A stretch of DNA of 64,000 nt from Xylona heveae TC161 (lineage: Eukaryota > Ascomycota > Xylonomycetes > Xylonales > Xylonaceae): contig NW_017264194.1 in the NCBI RefSeq assembly GCF_001619985.1, forward strand, positions 1-64,000, read 5' to 3'. The notes under the pieces are model-generated. The model had not been told where the DNA came from and did no database searches. It saw only the letters and a program-made list of their open reading frames with translations. Position numbers and translations under genes: made by a program. Positions 9,399 through 19,904 of this stretch are shown here, piece by piece (the first letter of the stretch is position 1; each line of letters opens with the position of its first letter).

Positions 9399-12300
9399 TT
9401 AATGTGTGACGCTTTGGCGCCATTGGTCAATCCTATCCCTCTGCATTGATGGGACCTGGGGGAGCTGCATCATCGAAGCGTTTCCACCAAAGCCACCACC
9501 CATACCCCCGTATGGCATGCCCTGATTGAACATGTTTGGTTGGAACATCATGCTCTGGTTCATGTTCATAGGCTGCTGCATCGGAGCCGGAAAGTAGCTA
9601 CCGTTTGTATACGGAACGCCCATGTTCGTACCTAAAGTGGGCGAGAAGAAAGCATTAGGGGAGCCGAGCTGGTATTGAGACATAGGAGCAGAGTAATTCT
9701 GCATCATGTATCCGCCATTATACGCATTGGCCCCGTAAGGGTTTGCAGCCATGCCGTACTGGTTAAAACCTGGTGCAGGTGCCACGCCAGGAGTATTGGG
9801 AAATTGCGGGTACATGCTTCTTCGAGCCGCGCGTCCTCGAGTCTTCTGTTCGTGTGATGCTGAGCGTTGACCTTGGGTGACGCCAAGCATGGTAGAAAGT
9901 CGGTCTTGGGATGATGAGCGCTGACCAGCGCCGAGCATGGTAGAGAGCCGGTCTTGAGATACAGAGCGACCACCTCTCGCATTTGGAGCACCGAGCATCG
10001 TGGACAGCCTATCTTGAGAGGAAGAGCGCTTGATTGGTACGGGATATGCTTGCAGAATATCGGCCATACTTCGAGTAGCCTGAAGACGTGGGCGTGAGTT
10101 TGCTTCATTCTCCCCGCCAACGTCGTGTGACTGGGCTTCTCTTTCAGCCTGGAGTCTCTTTTTCCGTTGACCAAGGGTCTCCTCAACAGCTTCAGGCTCT
10201 TGCTTTGCCACATCTGCTTGCTCATCTTTTCCAGACTTTGCCTCAGCAATGCCCAACTCGCCCAGCAGTTCACTCGTAAAGTCGCCGCCGGCTGTGTCAT
10301 TATTGATTGGCTTGCTATCAGAGTCGTTGATCAATTGACTCTTTGTCTTCATTCGCTTTAACCTTTGAGCCAAGGTCTCTCCCTCGGGCTCCTCCAGATC
10401 AACGTCGCCCGATCGACCATTGGTATCAAGATTAGATAGAAACATGGTGCTCGCGCGTGCATTGGGGCTTGCATCGCGAAACGGACGACTAGGACGTCGA
10501 AGTCTCTCTCGACGGCGGCTCAAAGGTTCATTATCCTCTAGGTCACGCTTGGCCATGAGACCCAAAGGCCGATCAGCTCCGGACATTGTATTGTATTTGT
10601 TCATGAGCGTATCCTTCCCAGGGAATAGTACTCCCAAGGGTACTTCGTCATCAATTTCATCGCCTTGGGCGGCATCAGGTCGCTCCCACGCAAGAGTTAC
10701 GCGCTTATGCTGCCGAGAGTTCTTCTGTAACTGTGCAACAGCATCCAACTCGAGTAACGTCGAGCGCATACCATTCGGGAAAGCCGTTGCAGCTGTAAGG
10801 TTCCGTTGACGCTGTTGTCGTTTTCGGAGTTGCAGTTCAGCCAAGAGCGTAGTCGGCGGCCCAAAAAACTCATCTTCGAGTTGGCCCTCGTCCGGCTCTT
10901 CTGTTGCGTTAATAGCACCTTCGTCTTCGAATGCAGGACCTGCCGTCCCAGAGCGTCCAAGCAGCGTTGTGTCGTCATGCTGCGCTGCAAGCTCTGCCTC
11001 AGACGGGGCGCCATGCAATGCCTCACTCAGACGTGCATCCGAGCTGGCAAGGCTGAATCTACTACCTTCGCGTCTCTGAGCAATCTCGAGGGTACCCGCG
11101 CTATTTCGTTTCCGAAGAACGTTGGATTGTCGAGATTTTGGAACATCGAGATGACGGCCTACCAAGTCGGCCGAACTCTGACTTGCTCTCTCTTTGCCGT
11201 ATACTTCCTTGCCTACCTGTCCAGCAAATGGGTGGTCCAAGAATGCATTCACTGGTGCCGTTGCCGAGGCATCAAGAATACTGTCCAACGTCGCCACGGC
11301 CGAGCCGCCTTTAATGACGATATCAGGTTCAACGCTGGGCTCTTGAAAAAAGACGCTAGCTCGTAACTGAGGTGGAATCCGGTCGAGATTCACAGTATTC
11401 CTACGATTGCCTTTTTCCTCGTTGCTTTCATCTTTCTTCTCAACCTTTTCCTCACTATGATCAACGCCTTCCAAGAGGCCAGGGAACCAATTGACAGATT
11501 GCCGAGAGGCATCACGATCGAATCCTGGAGCCTGAGATCTTCTCTTATCTCGCGCAAAGCCTGCGGGAATTTTGGATAACCTTTTGGGGAGATTTAATAT
11601 TTCCGGTACCGGGGCAGGATAGTAAATCATGTTTTCTCCTGGGAGAGGCTCTAGAAAAGACATTGGTCGCGAATTTCGATTAAAAGACGGTTCCCGGCTT
11701 GTAGCGGTCAAATAGCCGCTAGTAGATCTGCTCTGTGGTTCCACTGGGTAATGGACACCGTCGAAATCGGTGAACAATGTCCTTGCCTGCTGGTATGTAT
11801 CCGTGGAAGCAGGACGCTCTGGGGTGTCCAAAGTTGCATTTTGATCGTGCCGCGTGACATGACCCTTCTGACTCGATGGCGACGTGTGCTCGTGCGGGTC
11901 GTCGTCGGCTGCATGCCGGGCGGCAGAAGATGGCGAGCGGATTGATGTTGTGCTTCGTGTACTTTGGAGTCCGGGAGAAGTGACCATCGAATCAAGCGGC
12001 CGGCCTTCTAATTCGGGTTCGGGGAGATTGGCTAGACGCGACCCGTGAGATGTTGGCCTACCAGCGTAGGAAAAGTGAGAGGATGATCCGGAGCGGATAG
12101 AGCCCTTTGGGGAGGTCACGTATGCGCTGGACGAATATCCACCATGTCTAGCATGACTGTTTACTCCAACGATAGAACTCGATATCGACCCGGTTGAAAA
12201 TTGGTGACTGAATGAAGGAGTCTTGGAACGACCGCCATTTGCCTGCGAATCGTGCAAAGAGGACCTTCGACTAGCAGATTTGCGTTCTTCTTCCTTTAGT

Positions 12301-12920
12301 TTCCGTAATTCCTCTCCAATATCCGAGCCCATGCTCAACCGCTCCGCGCTCCGTTCGAGCCGTTCCACATTGTCGATATAGGCACCCTGTATAGACTGAA
12401 GTCCTGGCTTTGGATGTTGACGGCTCATTGATCCCTCGGAAGAATATGTTCTAACCGTCATGGTTGGCTCCGGAGAGGACGTACTGGAATCCATGCTAGA
12501 GAGCTTTTCCTCTGTGTCTGCAGTTGGAGTTGGCTCGTGTTGTTTGCCTCTTCTAATGCTCTCTTGTGAAGAACTGTGGTCACCATCCGACCCCTTACTT
12601 TCCACATGCTCCTTGTGGCTAGCGTTTTCGTTGCCGGGCTCGACTGGTATGGGCTCCTCGTAGTCATCTTCTTCCAATAAATCATACTTTTCAGGCTTGG
12701 ACGCGGGAGATTTAGGTCGTTCGCTGAAATGATCTTCCTCGGCGGAGGCAAAGCTTTCTCTCGACTCTGGACGTGGTTCTGCGGTCGCATCTTCCTTATC
12801 GTTTGTGCTTTCGTGCCCCGTGTCATGAGTAACCGCACGGTCTGGTCGCGTGCTCGTCACAGAAGACTCGTCGTCGGACAACTGTTCATGTTCTCTCTGA
12901 GCGATGGCATTGTATGCCAT
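9399..12920 (-). CDS. Large disordered serine-rich protein with SQDRLSTMLG repeats
   Basis: One uninterrupted ORF of 1,173 residues. Nearly all of it is low-complexity: acidic and Ser-rich at the N-terminus (LSDDESSVTST), with Ser/Arg/Pro-rich middle parts. A more ordered, conserved-looking stretch lies around 425-460 (ENMIYYPAPVPEILNLPKRL). About residues 960-1015 hold three copies of SQDRLSTMLG in short succession. The last ~130 residues are rich in Asn, Gln, Met, Gly and Tyr (prion-like composition) and close with a conserved-looking DRIDQWRQSV. There are no membrane segments. Such proteins in fungi are often cortical or cytoskeletal scaffolds, but no function can be assigned. A gene this long without an intron is unusual among its neighbours. 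Confidence 0.85.
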   Translation of the reverse strand: MAYNAIAQREHEQLSDDESSVTSTRPDRAVTHDTGHESTNDKEDATAEPRPESRESFASAEEDHFSERPKSPASKPEKYDLLEEDDYEEPIPVEPGNENASHKEHVESKGSDGDHSSSQESIRRGKQHEPTPTADTEEKLSSMDSSTSSPEPTMTVRTYSSEGSMSRQHPKPGLQSIQGAYIDNVERLERSAERLSMGSDIGEELRKLKEEERKSASRRSSLHDSQANGGRSKTPSFSHQFSTGSISSSIVGVNSHARHGGYSSSAYVTSPKGSIRSGSSSHFSYAGRPTSHGSRLANLPEPELEGRPLDSMVTSPGLQSTRSTTSIRSPSSAARHAADDDPHEHTSPSSQKGHVTRHDQNATLDTPERPASTDTYQQARTLFTDFDGVHYPVEPQSRSTSGYLTATSREPSFNRNSRPMSFLEPLPGENMIYYPAPVPEILNLPKRLSKIPAGFARDKRRSQAPGFDRDASRQSVNWFPGLLEGVDHSEEKVEKKDESNEEKGNRRNTVNLDRIPPQLRASVFFQEPSVEPDIVIKGGSAVATLDSILDASATAPVNAFLDHPFAGQVGKEVYGKERASQSSADLVGRHLDVPKSRQSNVLRKRNSAGTLEIAQRREGSRFSLASSDARLSEALHGAPSEAELAAQHDDTTLLGRSGTAGPAFEDEGAINATEEPDEGQLEDEFFGPPTTLLAELQLRKRQQRQRNLTAATAFPNGMRSTLLELDAVAQLQKNSRQHKRVTLAWERPDAAQGDEIDDEVPLGVLFPGKDTLMNKYNTMSGADRPLGLMAKRDLEDNEPLSRRRERLRRPSRPFRDASPNARASTMFLSNLDTNGRSGDVDLEEPEGETLAQRLKRMKTKSQLINDSDSKPINNDTAGGDFTSELLGELGIAEAKSGKDEQADVAKQEPEAVEETLGQRKKRLQAEREAQSHDVGGENEANSRPRLQATRSMADILQAYPVPIKRSSSQDRLSTMLGAPNARGGRSVSQDRLSTMLGAGQRSSSQDRLSTMLGVTQGQRSASHEQKTRGRAARRSMYPQFPNTPGVAPAPGFNQYGMAANPYGANAYNGGYMMQNYSAPMSQYQLGSPNAFFSPTLGTNMGVPYTNGSYFPAPMQQPMNMNQSMMFQPNMFNQGMPYGGMGGGFGGNASMMQLPQVPSMQRDRIDQWRQSVTH

Positions 12921-13346
12921 TGTCAGACTACCAGGAGCAACTCTAGTCCAATAAGGTTGACATTAAACAATCAGGGGAAAAGAATATAATGCTCGGATGC
13001 CGGGGAGAGGAGTTTTGGCGCACTTTTTGGGGGCTTCGGGAGTGACACCGTTGAATGTTGACAATTCCCAGTACGGGGGTAATTAACGTCGGGAAATGCC
13101 AATTCAGGGAGCCGATCTACAGCCAAAGGGGGGACCAATCACAGTGAAGTGACAATAATAGCAGCTTAACCATAGCCGGAAGGAAACTCTAACCGATCCC
13201 CAGATTCAATAGGACCAGGATGGCATACACATTCGTAACTACAACCCCGCGATAACGCAGGCTTCGTTCATTCAATGAGATGATAATGAAGATTTCCACC
13301 TCCTCTCTGCTCTCTTTATCTTCGCCGATATCCCTTCACGGTGTCG
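12921..13346. other. Divergent promoter region
   Basis: A 426-bp region between the divergent serine-rich and kinase-like genes. It includes a G-rich stretch (GGCGCACTTTTTGGGGGC, 13017-13034). No other feature is recognised. Confidence 0.5.
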
Positions 13347-15599
13347 ATGGCTGGCGACCGCTCGCCAGACTATAAAGCCCTCTTCCTGAGGGCCGAGGAA
13401 GAGCGGAGACAAGAAGTAGAGTTGCGGAGACAGGCGGAAGAGCGGCAAAGACAAGCTGAAGAGCAGCAAAGACAAGCTGAAGAGCAGCAAAGACAAGCTG
13501 AAGAGCAGCAAAGACAAGCTGAAGAGCAGCAAAGACAAGCTGAAGAGCGTATACGTGAAACCACGTTCGGAGAATTCATACAAACCTGCCACAGCTTACT
13601 ATCCAGACCGTTACAAGTTGAGATTACGTCTCATTCTACGAAAGGAACAATACCCCCGCCCACTGGGAAATACTGCCCAACAAGGCTCCTCCCGTGGCCA
13701 GACTGTGCCATTCAGCAACAGCTGCTGTTCAACTCTGTTTGCGGTTACCTACAGCCAGCGGGAGAAGACCCACCACAACTGTTTTCTCCATTTCTTCACC
13801 TAGAAGGTCTTGGGCGACGGCTTTGCAGCCGGAAGCTGAGCAGTGAAAAGGATTTGGAAATTTACGAGCGATTCGCGGTGGAAGATCATGTGCATGATAT
13901 TGTCGCTGAGTTGTGCAAGATACCCAGGGCTCAACGGGAGTTTCGTCTCGGCGATGGAGTCAAGTTCGACAATCATTCCAATACCCTGGATGAGGTCGAC
14001 ATTGGCCCGTCAGAGACAAATGACACATCAAATTTCCAAAATCCCAGACCTGATCAATTTTGTATCCATCGAGTCAACGGCACCACCAATACCCTTCTCA
14101 CCACCGTCGAATACAAGCCACCCCACAAACTCTCTGTGGAAAACCTTCGCGCGGGCCTTCGTCCTATGAATCTCTGGGAGGAAGTTGTTCAACGAGACAC
14201 TATTCCAACGGATGAAGCTGGAAAATTGAAGTACAACGCCGAACTGCTGGCTAGCTCGGTCCTGGCCCAAGAATACCATGTGATGATCCAAGAGGGCCTC
14301 GAGTACTCCTACGTGACCAATGGATTCGCCCTGGTCCTTCTCCGTGTGCCATACGACGATCCAAGTACGCTTTATTACTATCATTGCGAACCCAACTTGG
14401 ATCTGGATCCTGAGGACGATCGGGTATTTCGACAACCGAAATCCGCCATTGCCAGGGTGCTGTGCCTGTGCTTGATGAGCTTTCGCTCTCGTTCTCGTGG
14501 GCAGGCATGGCGGAATGCTGCAAGGGCCCGATTGCATATATGGAAGACAAGCTTTGATCACATATTGTCACAGATTCCCAATGAGGAGCTGCAACGGGCA
14601 CCTCCCGACTCAGGATATATAGCTTCTGAAGATACAGGTTCCGAATATCTGCCATCCTCCAATTCGGTGTCTCCCACTATCCAGGACCGTCGAATACCAA
14701 CGCGATCTCAGACTGGGTGTGCGCCACCGGACGCAGCGCATGGCCCAGAGCTGATGGACTCTTCAGATTCCGATACTAACCATGCCGAGTCTGGACGGAA
14801 GCGGGGTTTCAGCCAGGTGGAATCTCCATCTCCTCGCCCGTTGTCCCGGCAAAGCGGCTCCCGCAATGATCCAAACAGTCGGAATCAGCAGCATGCAGCA
14901 CAATTTTGCACACAACGTTGCTTAATTGGCCTGCAACAACAGGATGCACTGGATGAGAATTGCCCAAATGTGGAGCTCCATCGACAGGGTAAAGACGGCA
15001 ATCAACATTGTATTACTGCAGAACGCCTCGTGCAGTTGATCAAGCAGCAGCTGGACAAAGATCTTGATAATAATATTACGCCCTTGGGAATTTGTGGAGC
15101 GTACGGCGCGCCGTTCAAGATCACGTCCGTCGCATACGGCTACACTATTATTGGAAAGGGCACGACATCTCGACTTTGGAAAGAGGTCTCGCGCGAAGCG
15201 GAGGTGTACCAAGTTCTCCGGAAAGCACAGGGCTCGGCAGTTCCTGTCTTTCTTGGAGCAATTAACTTGAAAAATGTCTATTTCCTCCATGGAGCCGGAG
15301 AGATACAACACATGCTGCTTATGGCTTACGCAGGAGAAAGTACAAGCAATCTCCAGCATTCACGGGCGCTGACTCGTGAACTGTCAAGGTCGAGGAAGGA
15401 AATCCGCAATTTGGGTGTTGTGCATCAAGACCTCCGGCCTGACAATATTTTATGGAACTCTGAACTGGAGCGGATACTTATAATTGACTTTCATCGGTCC
15501 GAGCTGGATCTTCGACTGATGAAAAAGCCGGTGGGGTCTCTGAAGAGATCATTGTGCAACACACAGGAACAGAAGGTGAAGCGGCTTCGTGTGCTGTAA
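13347..15599 (+). CDS. Fungal orphan kinase-like protein with heptad repeats
   Basis: Single exon, 750 residues, starting at the ATG at 13347. Residues about 15-70 are a highly charged coiled coil built on a perfect RQAEEQQ heptad. The middle (about 90-400) is a conserved fungal region (LEGLGRRLCSRKLSSEKDLE; FRLGDGVKFDNH; VEYKPPHKLSVENLRAGLRP) with no known biochemical role. A Ser-rich linker follows. The C-terminal part is kinase-fold-like: a Lys in TIIGKGT, REAEVYQVL, the catalytic-loop motif VVHQDLRPDN near residue 693 and IIDFHRS in place of DFG. The altered DFG leaves activity uncertain, although HxD and N are present. Related proteins form large lineage-expanded families in Eurotiales. 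Target and pathway are unknown. Confidence 0.85.
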   Translation: MAGDRSPDYKALFLRAEEERRQEVELRRQAEERQRQAEEQQRQAEEQQRQAEEQQRQAEEQQRQAEERIRETTFGEFIQTCHSLLSRPLQVEITSHSTKGTIPPPTGKYCPTRLLPWPDCAIQQQLLFNSVCGYLQPAGEDPPQLFSPFLHLEGLGRRLCSRKLSSEKDLEIYERFAVEDHVHDIVAELCKIPRAQREFRLGDGVKFDNHSNTLDEVDIGPSETNDTSNFQNPRPDQFCIHRVNGTTNTLLTTVEYKPPHKLSVENLRAGLRPMNLWEEVVQRDTIPTDEAGKLKYNAELLASSVLAQEYHVMIQEGLEYSYVTNGFALVLLRVPYDDPSTLYYYHCEPNLDLDPEDDRVFRQPKSAIARVLCLCLMSFRSRSRGQAWRNAARARLHIWKTSFDHILSQIPNEELQRAPPDSGYIASEDTGSEYLPSSNSVSPTIQDRRIPTRSQTGCAPPDAAHGPELMDSSDSDTNHAESGRKRGFSQVESPSPRPLSRQSGSRNDPNSRNQQHAAQFCTQRCLIGLQQQDALDENCPNVELHRQGKDGNQHCITAERLVQLIKQQLDKDLDNNITPLGICGAYGAPFKITSVAYGYTIIGKGTTSRLWKEVSREAEVYQVLRKAQGSAVPVFLGAINLKNVYFLHGAGEIQHMLLMAYAGESTSNLQHSRALTRELSRSRKEIRNLGVVHQDLRPDNILWNSELERILIIDFHRSELDLRLMKKPVGSLKRSLCNTQEQKVKRLRVL
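13441..13548 (+). repeat. 21-bp in-frame tandem repeat
   Basis: About five near-identical 21-bp units of the type AGACAAGCTGAAGAGCAGCAA, each encoding one heptad (RQAEEQQ) of the coiled coil. Such a young perfect array probably varies in copy number between strains. Confidence 0.9.
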
Positions 15600-15982
15600 C
15601 ATTATTATCGTCGAATATTGTTCCGGATCGGCCTCATCCTTCCGAGTTGAAGTTGGACCTGGCAGCTTCTACCGTAATCAGCGAGTTCTCATCTCCGGGC
15701 GTATAGATAATTAGTTCTCAATTGGATAATCTTATAGACATAAAACACGCATTGTTGTGCTATACATTACTTTATATTTCCCCTGCGCATATTGTGCCCG
15801 GACAAAGCAAGTGAACGTACTTGGTTTGGGGTTCTGAATCTTTCCTGTCATTTCACGCCAAGTAGAGACTTTCATATAGACTATCAAGTTAATCCTCGAC
15901 AATATTTACTACTCAGTGATCATATATGCACCGTTCAGTATGCAAATGGAATATCTAATAGGGAAGATAATGCTAGGTTACG
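15600..15982. other. Intergenic between convergent genes
   Basis: A 383-bp 3' region between the kinase-like gene and the carrier gene. It is AT-rich and no feature is recognised. Confidence 0.5.
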
Positions 15983-17535
15983 CTAGAATTTCGTCTTCAG
16001 AGACCAGCCTTGGCAAATTCCTCGGGCAAGAGCAAATGCTATGGCTGCTGCAAGATACAGGACTCCTCCGAAAATAATCAGTCCCTCATAACCTCCATGA
16101 TCTCGTTGCTGGATGGCTCCTGCGATGGGAATGCCAGTAAGCGTGCCAATGCTAGAAATAGTAAAAGTGGTCCCGTTTCTTTTACCATAGTCCTCAGTAG
16201 CGCACACTTGGGAGATGCACACGGGCGTTAGACTGATAGCCGCTCCGCTCCAAAAGCCAAAAAAGACTGCATAGCAGATGATGGCTGGCGTGCTCTTCCC
16301 AGCGCTGAGCCATAAAGCCAGGGTCAAGAGTGCGCAAACAATAGAGGTCAGAACCATCACGTTGAAACGGCCCACTCGATCCGCGACTAAACCAGGTAAG
16401 AAGCGTCCTGGAACGGCACCTAGATTCAGAAACACAATGAGCGCGTACGAAAGTTCATTATGCACACCAACATGAACAGCATAAGATGCAATGTAAGTGA
16501 TCGGTATGAATACAGCAAATTCCACCAGGAAGACTGCAATAGTTGTGGAGGCATACTTGACATCCTTGAGTGCTTTGAAATCAACAGACGCGCCGGCGCT
16601 TTTATTAGGCGGCAGTCTGGTTTTCAAAAGGATACATGCGAGCAAGCATAATACGGCACTTAAGAGCGCTATGATACGGATTGCCCAAGGAAACCCGATT
16701 TTGGGGGCCGCAAAGAGGATGATGATGGGAAATATAACCCCTCCAAGCCCACCAGCAGTACATGCAATGCCCGTGGCATATCCTCGACGAAGGTTGAACC
16801 AGTGACCAACTGACGAAACTGCAGGTGTAAAGAGTGCGGATGCTGAAAGACCACCAAGCACACTGAAGGAGAGAAAAATTTGATAGTAAGCTGGAGAAGT
16901 ATTGGTTAGCGATAATTTCAGACGAAGAGGATTTCCCCAGTGAACGTAATACATGCCTTCGCTGAAACTAAGGCAGATAATTGCTGCAACTATCCCAATG
17001 GAGCCCGGAATAATGATATAATTAGGTCCATATGCGTCAAATATTGCTCCTTGTATTGATGATTTAGTACCATGCATTAATTTTTCTTCTCCTCCAGGGA
17101 GATTAAGACAAGGACCGACCAAATATAAAGTCCAATTATCTACTCACCCGCTTGTGCTCCAGCAACATAAAGAAAAAATCCATAGGCTCCAAAAATCCAG
17201 CCAACGCTTGATTCCGAATAACCCTCAAGTTGATGAGCGCTGACCCAAGCATGTAAAATCCCGAGGCTGTTCAACAGGCCCATAGAGGGAATCATAGCAG
17301 ACCATGATCCTAGCACGACCAGCCACGCCCTCACCCCTCCTTCGGGATAATCTGCACTCTCTGACGCAGCTGAAGCTTGTGCTATGAGAGCTGGGTTTGG
17401 TGGTTCTTTGCCTTGCAAGCTAAAATCAGATGACTGTAGCGGTGATTCAGCCTGCCTATCTCTAGTGCAATGCGTAGACCGGACGTCATTTGGGCAAAAC
17501 TCATCGCCAGGTCCACTAGGCTGAAACAGTCTCAT
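15983..17535 (-). CDS. Monocarboxylate-transporter-like MFS protein
   Basis: Exon 1 is 17535-17148 and the remainder is 17049-15983. Left unspliced further, this gives 484 residues. It is a 12-helix MFS carrier of the fungal monocarboxylate (MCH/MCT) type: PEGGVRAWLVVLGSW at the start of TM1, IFDAYG after the first splice, then NLRRGYATGIACTAGGLGG, GAVPGRFLPGLVADRVGR and NGTTFTISSIGTLTGIPIAG. The family usually reads LSFS.xYYQIFLSFSVLGG, whereas here about 22 extra residues interrupt it. These match a 66-nt in-frame GC-AG intron at 16891-16956, with a GCTAAC branch point; splicing it gives SEAYYQIF and 462 residues. The substrate is unknown. No known regulator lies in the promoter stretch. 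Confidence 0.88.
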
Positions 17536-18070
17536 TTATCAAGGACTGAGAAAATATTATTATATATAATAGCATCGGTCATCTCTCTTTTTAAATTGAT
17601 GAATGAAATGATAGAACCGTCCCAGACGAAGGAGACCCAATATTCGGCAGGTTGGGTGGGTCTTCGGTTAGACAATGGGCTTGTTGACGTCTTGCGCCTT
17701 CTCATGACATCGGGAAAGTGATCTCTTATCACTGTATGCCGCACAAGGTCAAATCTCGTACGGAATTTGCTGAGTCCATTCTCTAGATGGGATTGACCAA
17801 ATGCTGAAAAGTTCTCGCACAAAAACCAAGAAATCACTCAGAACTGCTTGCAATTTATCTTTAAAAGTGTAGTCAGGATGAGAATGAGAATCCAAGTAAT
17901 TTGATTATGTATGTTCATGGGGTATTTCATATTTCAGCAGTCCATTCGACCACTATTTGCTACTAAAAGAGTTCTTTATAAAAGAATAGAATATTGAGTT
18001 CATCTTCAATGTCATGTAAATGATCAAACATTGGTCGCATAAGGTACATAACTCATAAATTGTAACAAGA
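17536..18070. other. Intergenic, 535 bp
   Basis: Upstream region of the monocarboxylate-type carrier and 3' flank of the homeodomain gene. It is AT-rich and nothing else is recognised. Confidence 0.5.
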
Positions 18071-19904
18071 TCATGTATCAAGCAAGTCCGTGAAAGCCCT
18101 CTGAGACGGCAGAACTCCATTTCTCAAGAAGCTCAAGACCGATGAGTCAAACCCCCAGTCACCTACCCATTGATCCATATGAGAGCCGTTCTTGAAATGG
18201 ACTGCAAGGTGGTTTGCACGTGCTCCCCAGGTGGGTAGAGAGGAGTTACAGAATCCGCAACGACTGCGCACATCTTCTCCCGCATCGCGCCAGGTGTCGA
18301 GGTCTGCTACAGGAGGTTTGGTGCAGCCGTGAAACTTTCGCAAATGCTGCCACAGATAATCCTTGCGCCTGAATGATCGCTCTGCTACTGGCTTTTGGGA
18401 GCAGACGTAGAATTCATGCTGTTCCCAGTGATCATGACTGGGTGATAAAGTATCGCAATATCGGCACACAGATGGTTGGGGAATGGAAGGTTGAAGTTCA
18501 TAGAGATCGGGTGTGCAGACCCAAGATTCGAGGGAGAGATGGACACTCTTCTCATGCCTACACCAGTCGTGTTTTTTTTTGAAGGATTGAACACAAAATG
18601 TACACTGGTATTGGTTTTCTTTTCCCACCTGTCGCTGCCGTTCTCGCCGTCGTATAGAACGTGATCCGCGAGCAGGTAAAGGAAACGGTAGTATTTGGTC
18701 CTGGGAGGAGTTATAACTCCATGCCGATGAGAGACTTGACGATGAAGCGTCTGAAAGTCTGCCTCCCAAGCTGGAGACAGAGGAAGCAAGATCCGAGGAC
18801 GCCTCATCGAGAGAAGATGGATCCATCAGGGAGAGGTCAAGTAGGGACGGGTCAATACAATGGTCAGATTCCGAGGCGGAGGAGGAAATAGCCCTCTGGA
18901 TGGCTGACTCTGGAGCTGGCTCATCTTCCGGTGGAGACATGCGCCATCGTTCAATGGGAGTCATTGAAGCCAATTTGCTAGTAGGCATAGGGGATCCAGC
19001 ACGAAAGACCCGCGGCTTTGATAAACACTGAATCTTTTGCTTCTGACGCCGACGAGCATTGGCAAACCAAGTGGATATCCTCTTTTTGGTAAAGCCGGTT
19101 CGCTGTGATAGATGAGAGGATTCTTCTTCAGAAGGGTAGGGATATTCCTCGTGCTCGTGGAACCATTCCTTGAGAATTCTGGCACCCTTTCGCACAAAAT
19201 GTTTGGGTTCTTTTCCCTTTGCCGGGGTCTCTATGTCGTTGTTAGGGTTTCCCTTTTCCTGCTTCACTTGGTCAGAACTTTCTTGATGGAGGCATGTAGT
19301 CCCTTACTGCATCTTCCGTGTGCTCAGGAACGCCATGGAGGTGACCCAACACAGGAGATAAGGTTTCAAACTCGGACGGGTGGCGCTTTTCTCCCTGGGC
19401 AAGACTGCACTCCCGAAATAGAGCAACGCAGCTTGAACATGATGTGACCGGATTCGGATTGGCAGGCGTGGTCCTTATTATGAGGCACTGCAGACGATGC
19501 TTCCGGCAGTAAGTACAGGGGACTGGAGGGTTATATGCGCCATCTAGCCATTGCGAGACATTACTTAATCCCCTCCGAGGCGTAGGTTGATTAATAGTGC
19601 CTGACAATAAGTGTGTATAATATAGGCCTTCTTGATTTGTTCTTTGTAATGCTTCAGCTGCATCCTCTCCATGAAGCTGAAGCACCTCTGGTGACTCAGC
19701 GTTGTCATAAGGTATCCAAAAAGGCCATCCTCCATCAGACGAGAGATTGAAGTTATTGAATGCATTCAAAGCAGACGACGGCTGACTATCATCGGGGCGA
19801 ATTTCTGAATCATTGAGATGAGATATATGTAGTGACTCAGACTCTTGAATAGGTCCCCTTGGTGGAGAAGATTGTAGATAGTAGGGCGTTTCTAAGTGGT
19901 CCAT
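18071..19904 (-). CDS. Zn2Cys6-like / TALE homeodomain / C2H2 transcription factor
   Basis: Two exons, 19904-19308 and 19258-18071, with a 49-nt intron, give 594 residues. The intron was chosen because GTAAGG at the donor and TTCTGAC..GCAG at the acceptor join the two frames exactly. Residues 130-166 show C-X2-C-X6-C-X15-C-X2-C-X6-C, the spacing of a fungal Zn2Cys6 cluster. Residues about 215-272 form a TALE-type homeodomain with the PYP loop insertion and recognition helix ISTWFANARRR. Around 417-440 is a C2H2 finger (CTFCVQSFKKKHDWCRHEKSVH), followed by Cys/His pairs resembling weaker fingers (CRYCDTLSP..., CGFCNSSLP...). A Ser-rich linker separates the domains. It is a nuclear DNA-binding regulator by domain content. 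It lies directly downstream of the ammonia-lyase fusion on the same strand; control of that locus is possible but unproven. Confidence 0.9.

Noticed and set aside
9675-12900. ORFs of up to 198 codons on both strands within the serine-rich gene
   Set aside because: Alternate-frame shadows of a low-complexity coding region with biased composition.
13441-13548. CRISPR-like array
   Set aside because: The units are contiguous without spacers, in frame and coding; a coiled-coil repeat in a eukaryote.
16891-16952. Conventional GT-AG intron of 62 nt in the monocarboxylate-type carrier
   Set aside because: It would shift the frame between two conserved segments; the 66-nt GC-AG alternative keeps it.
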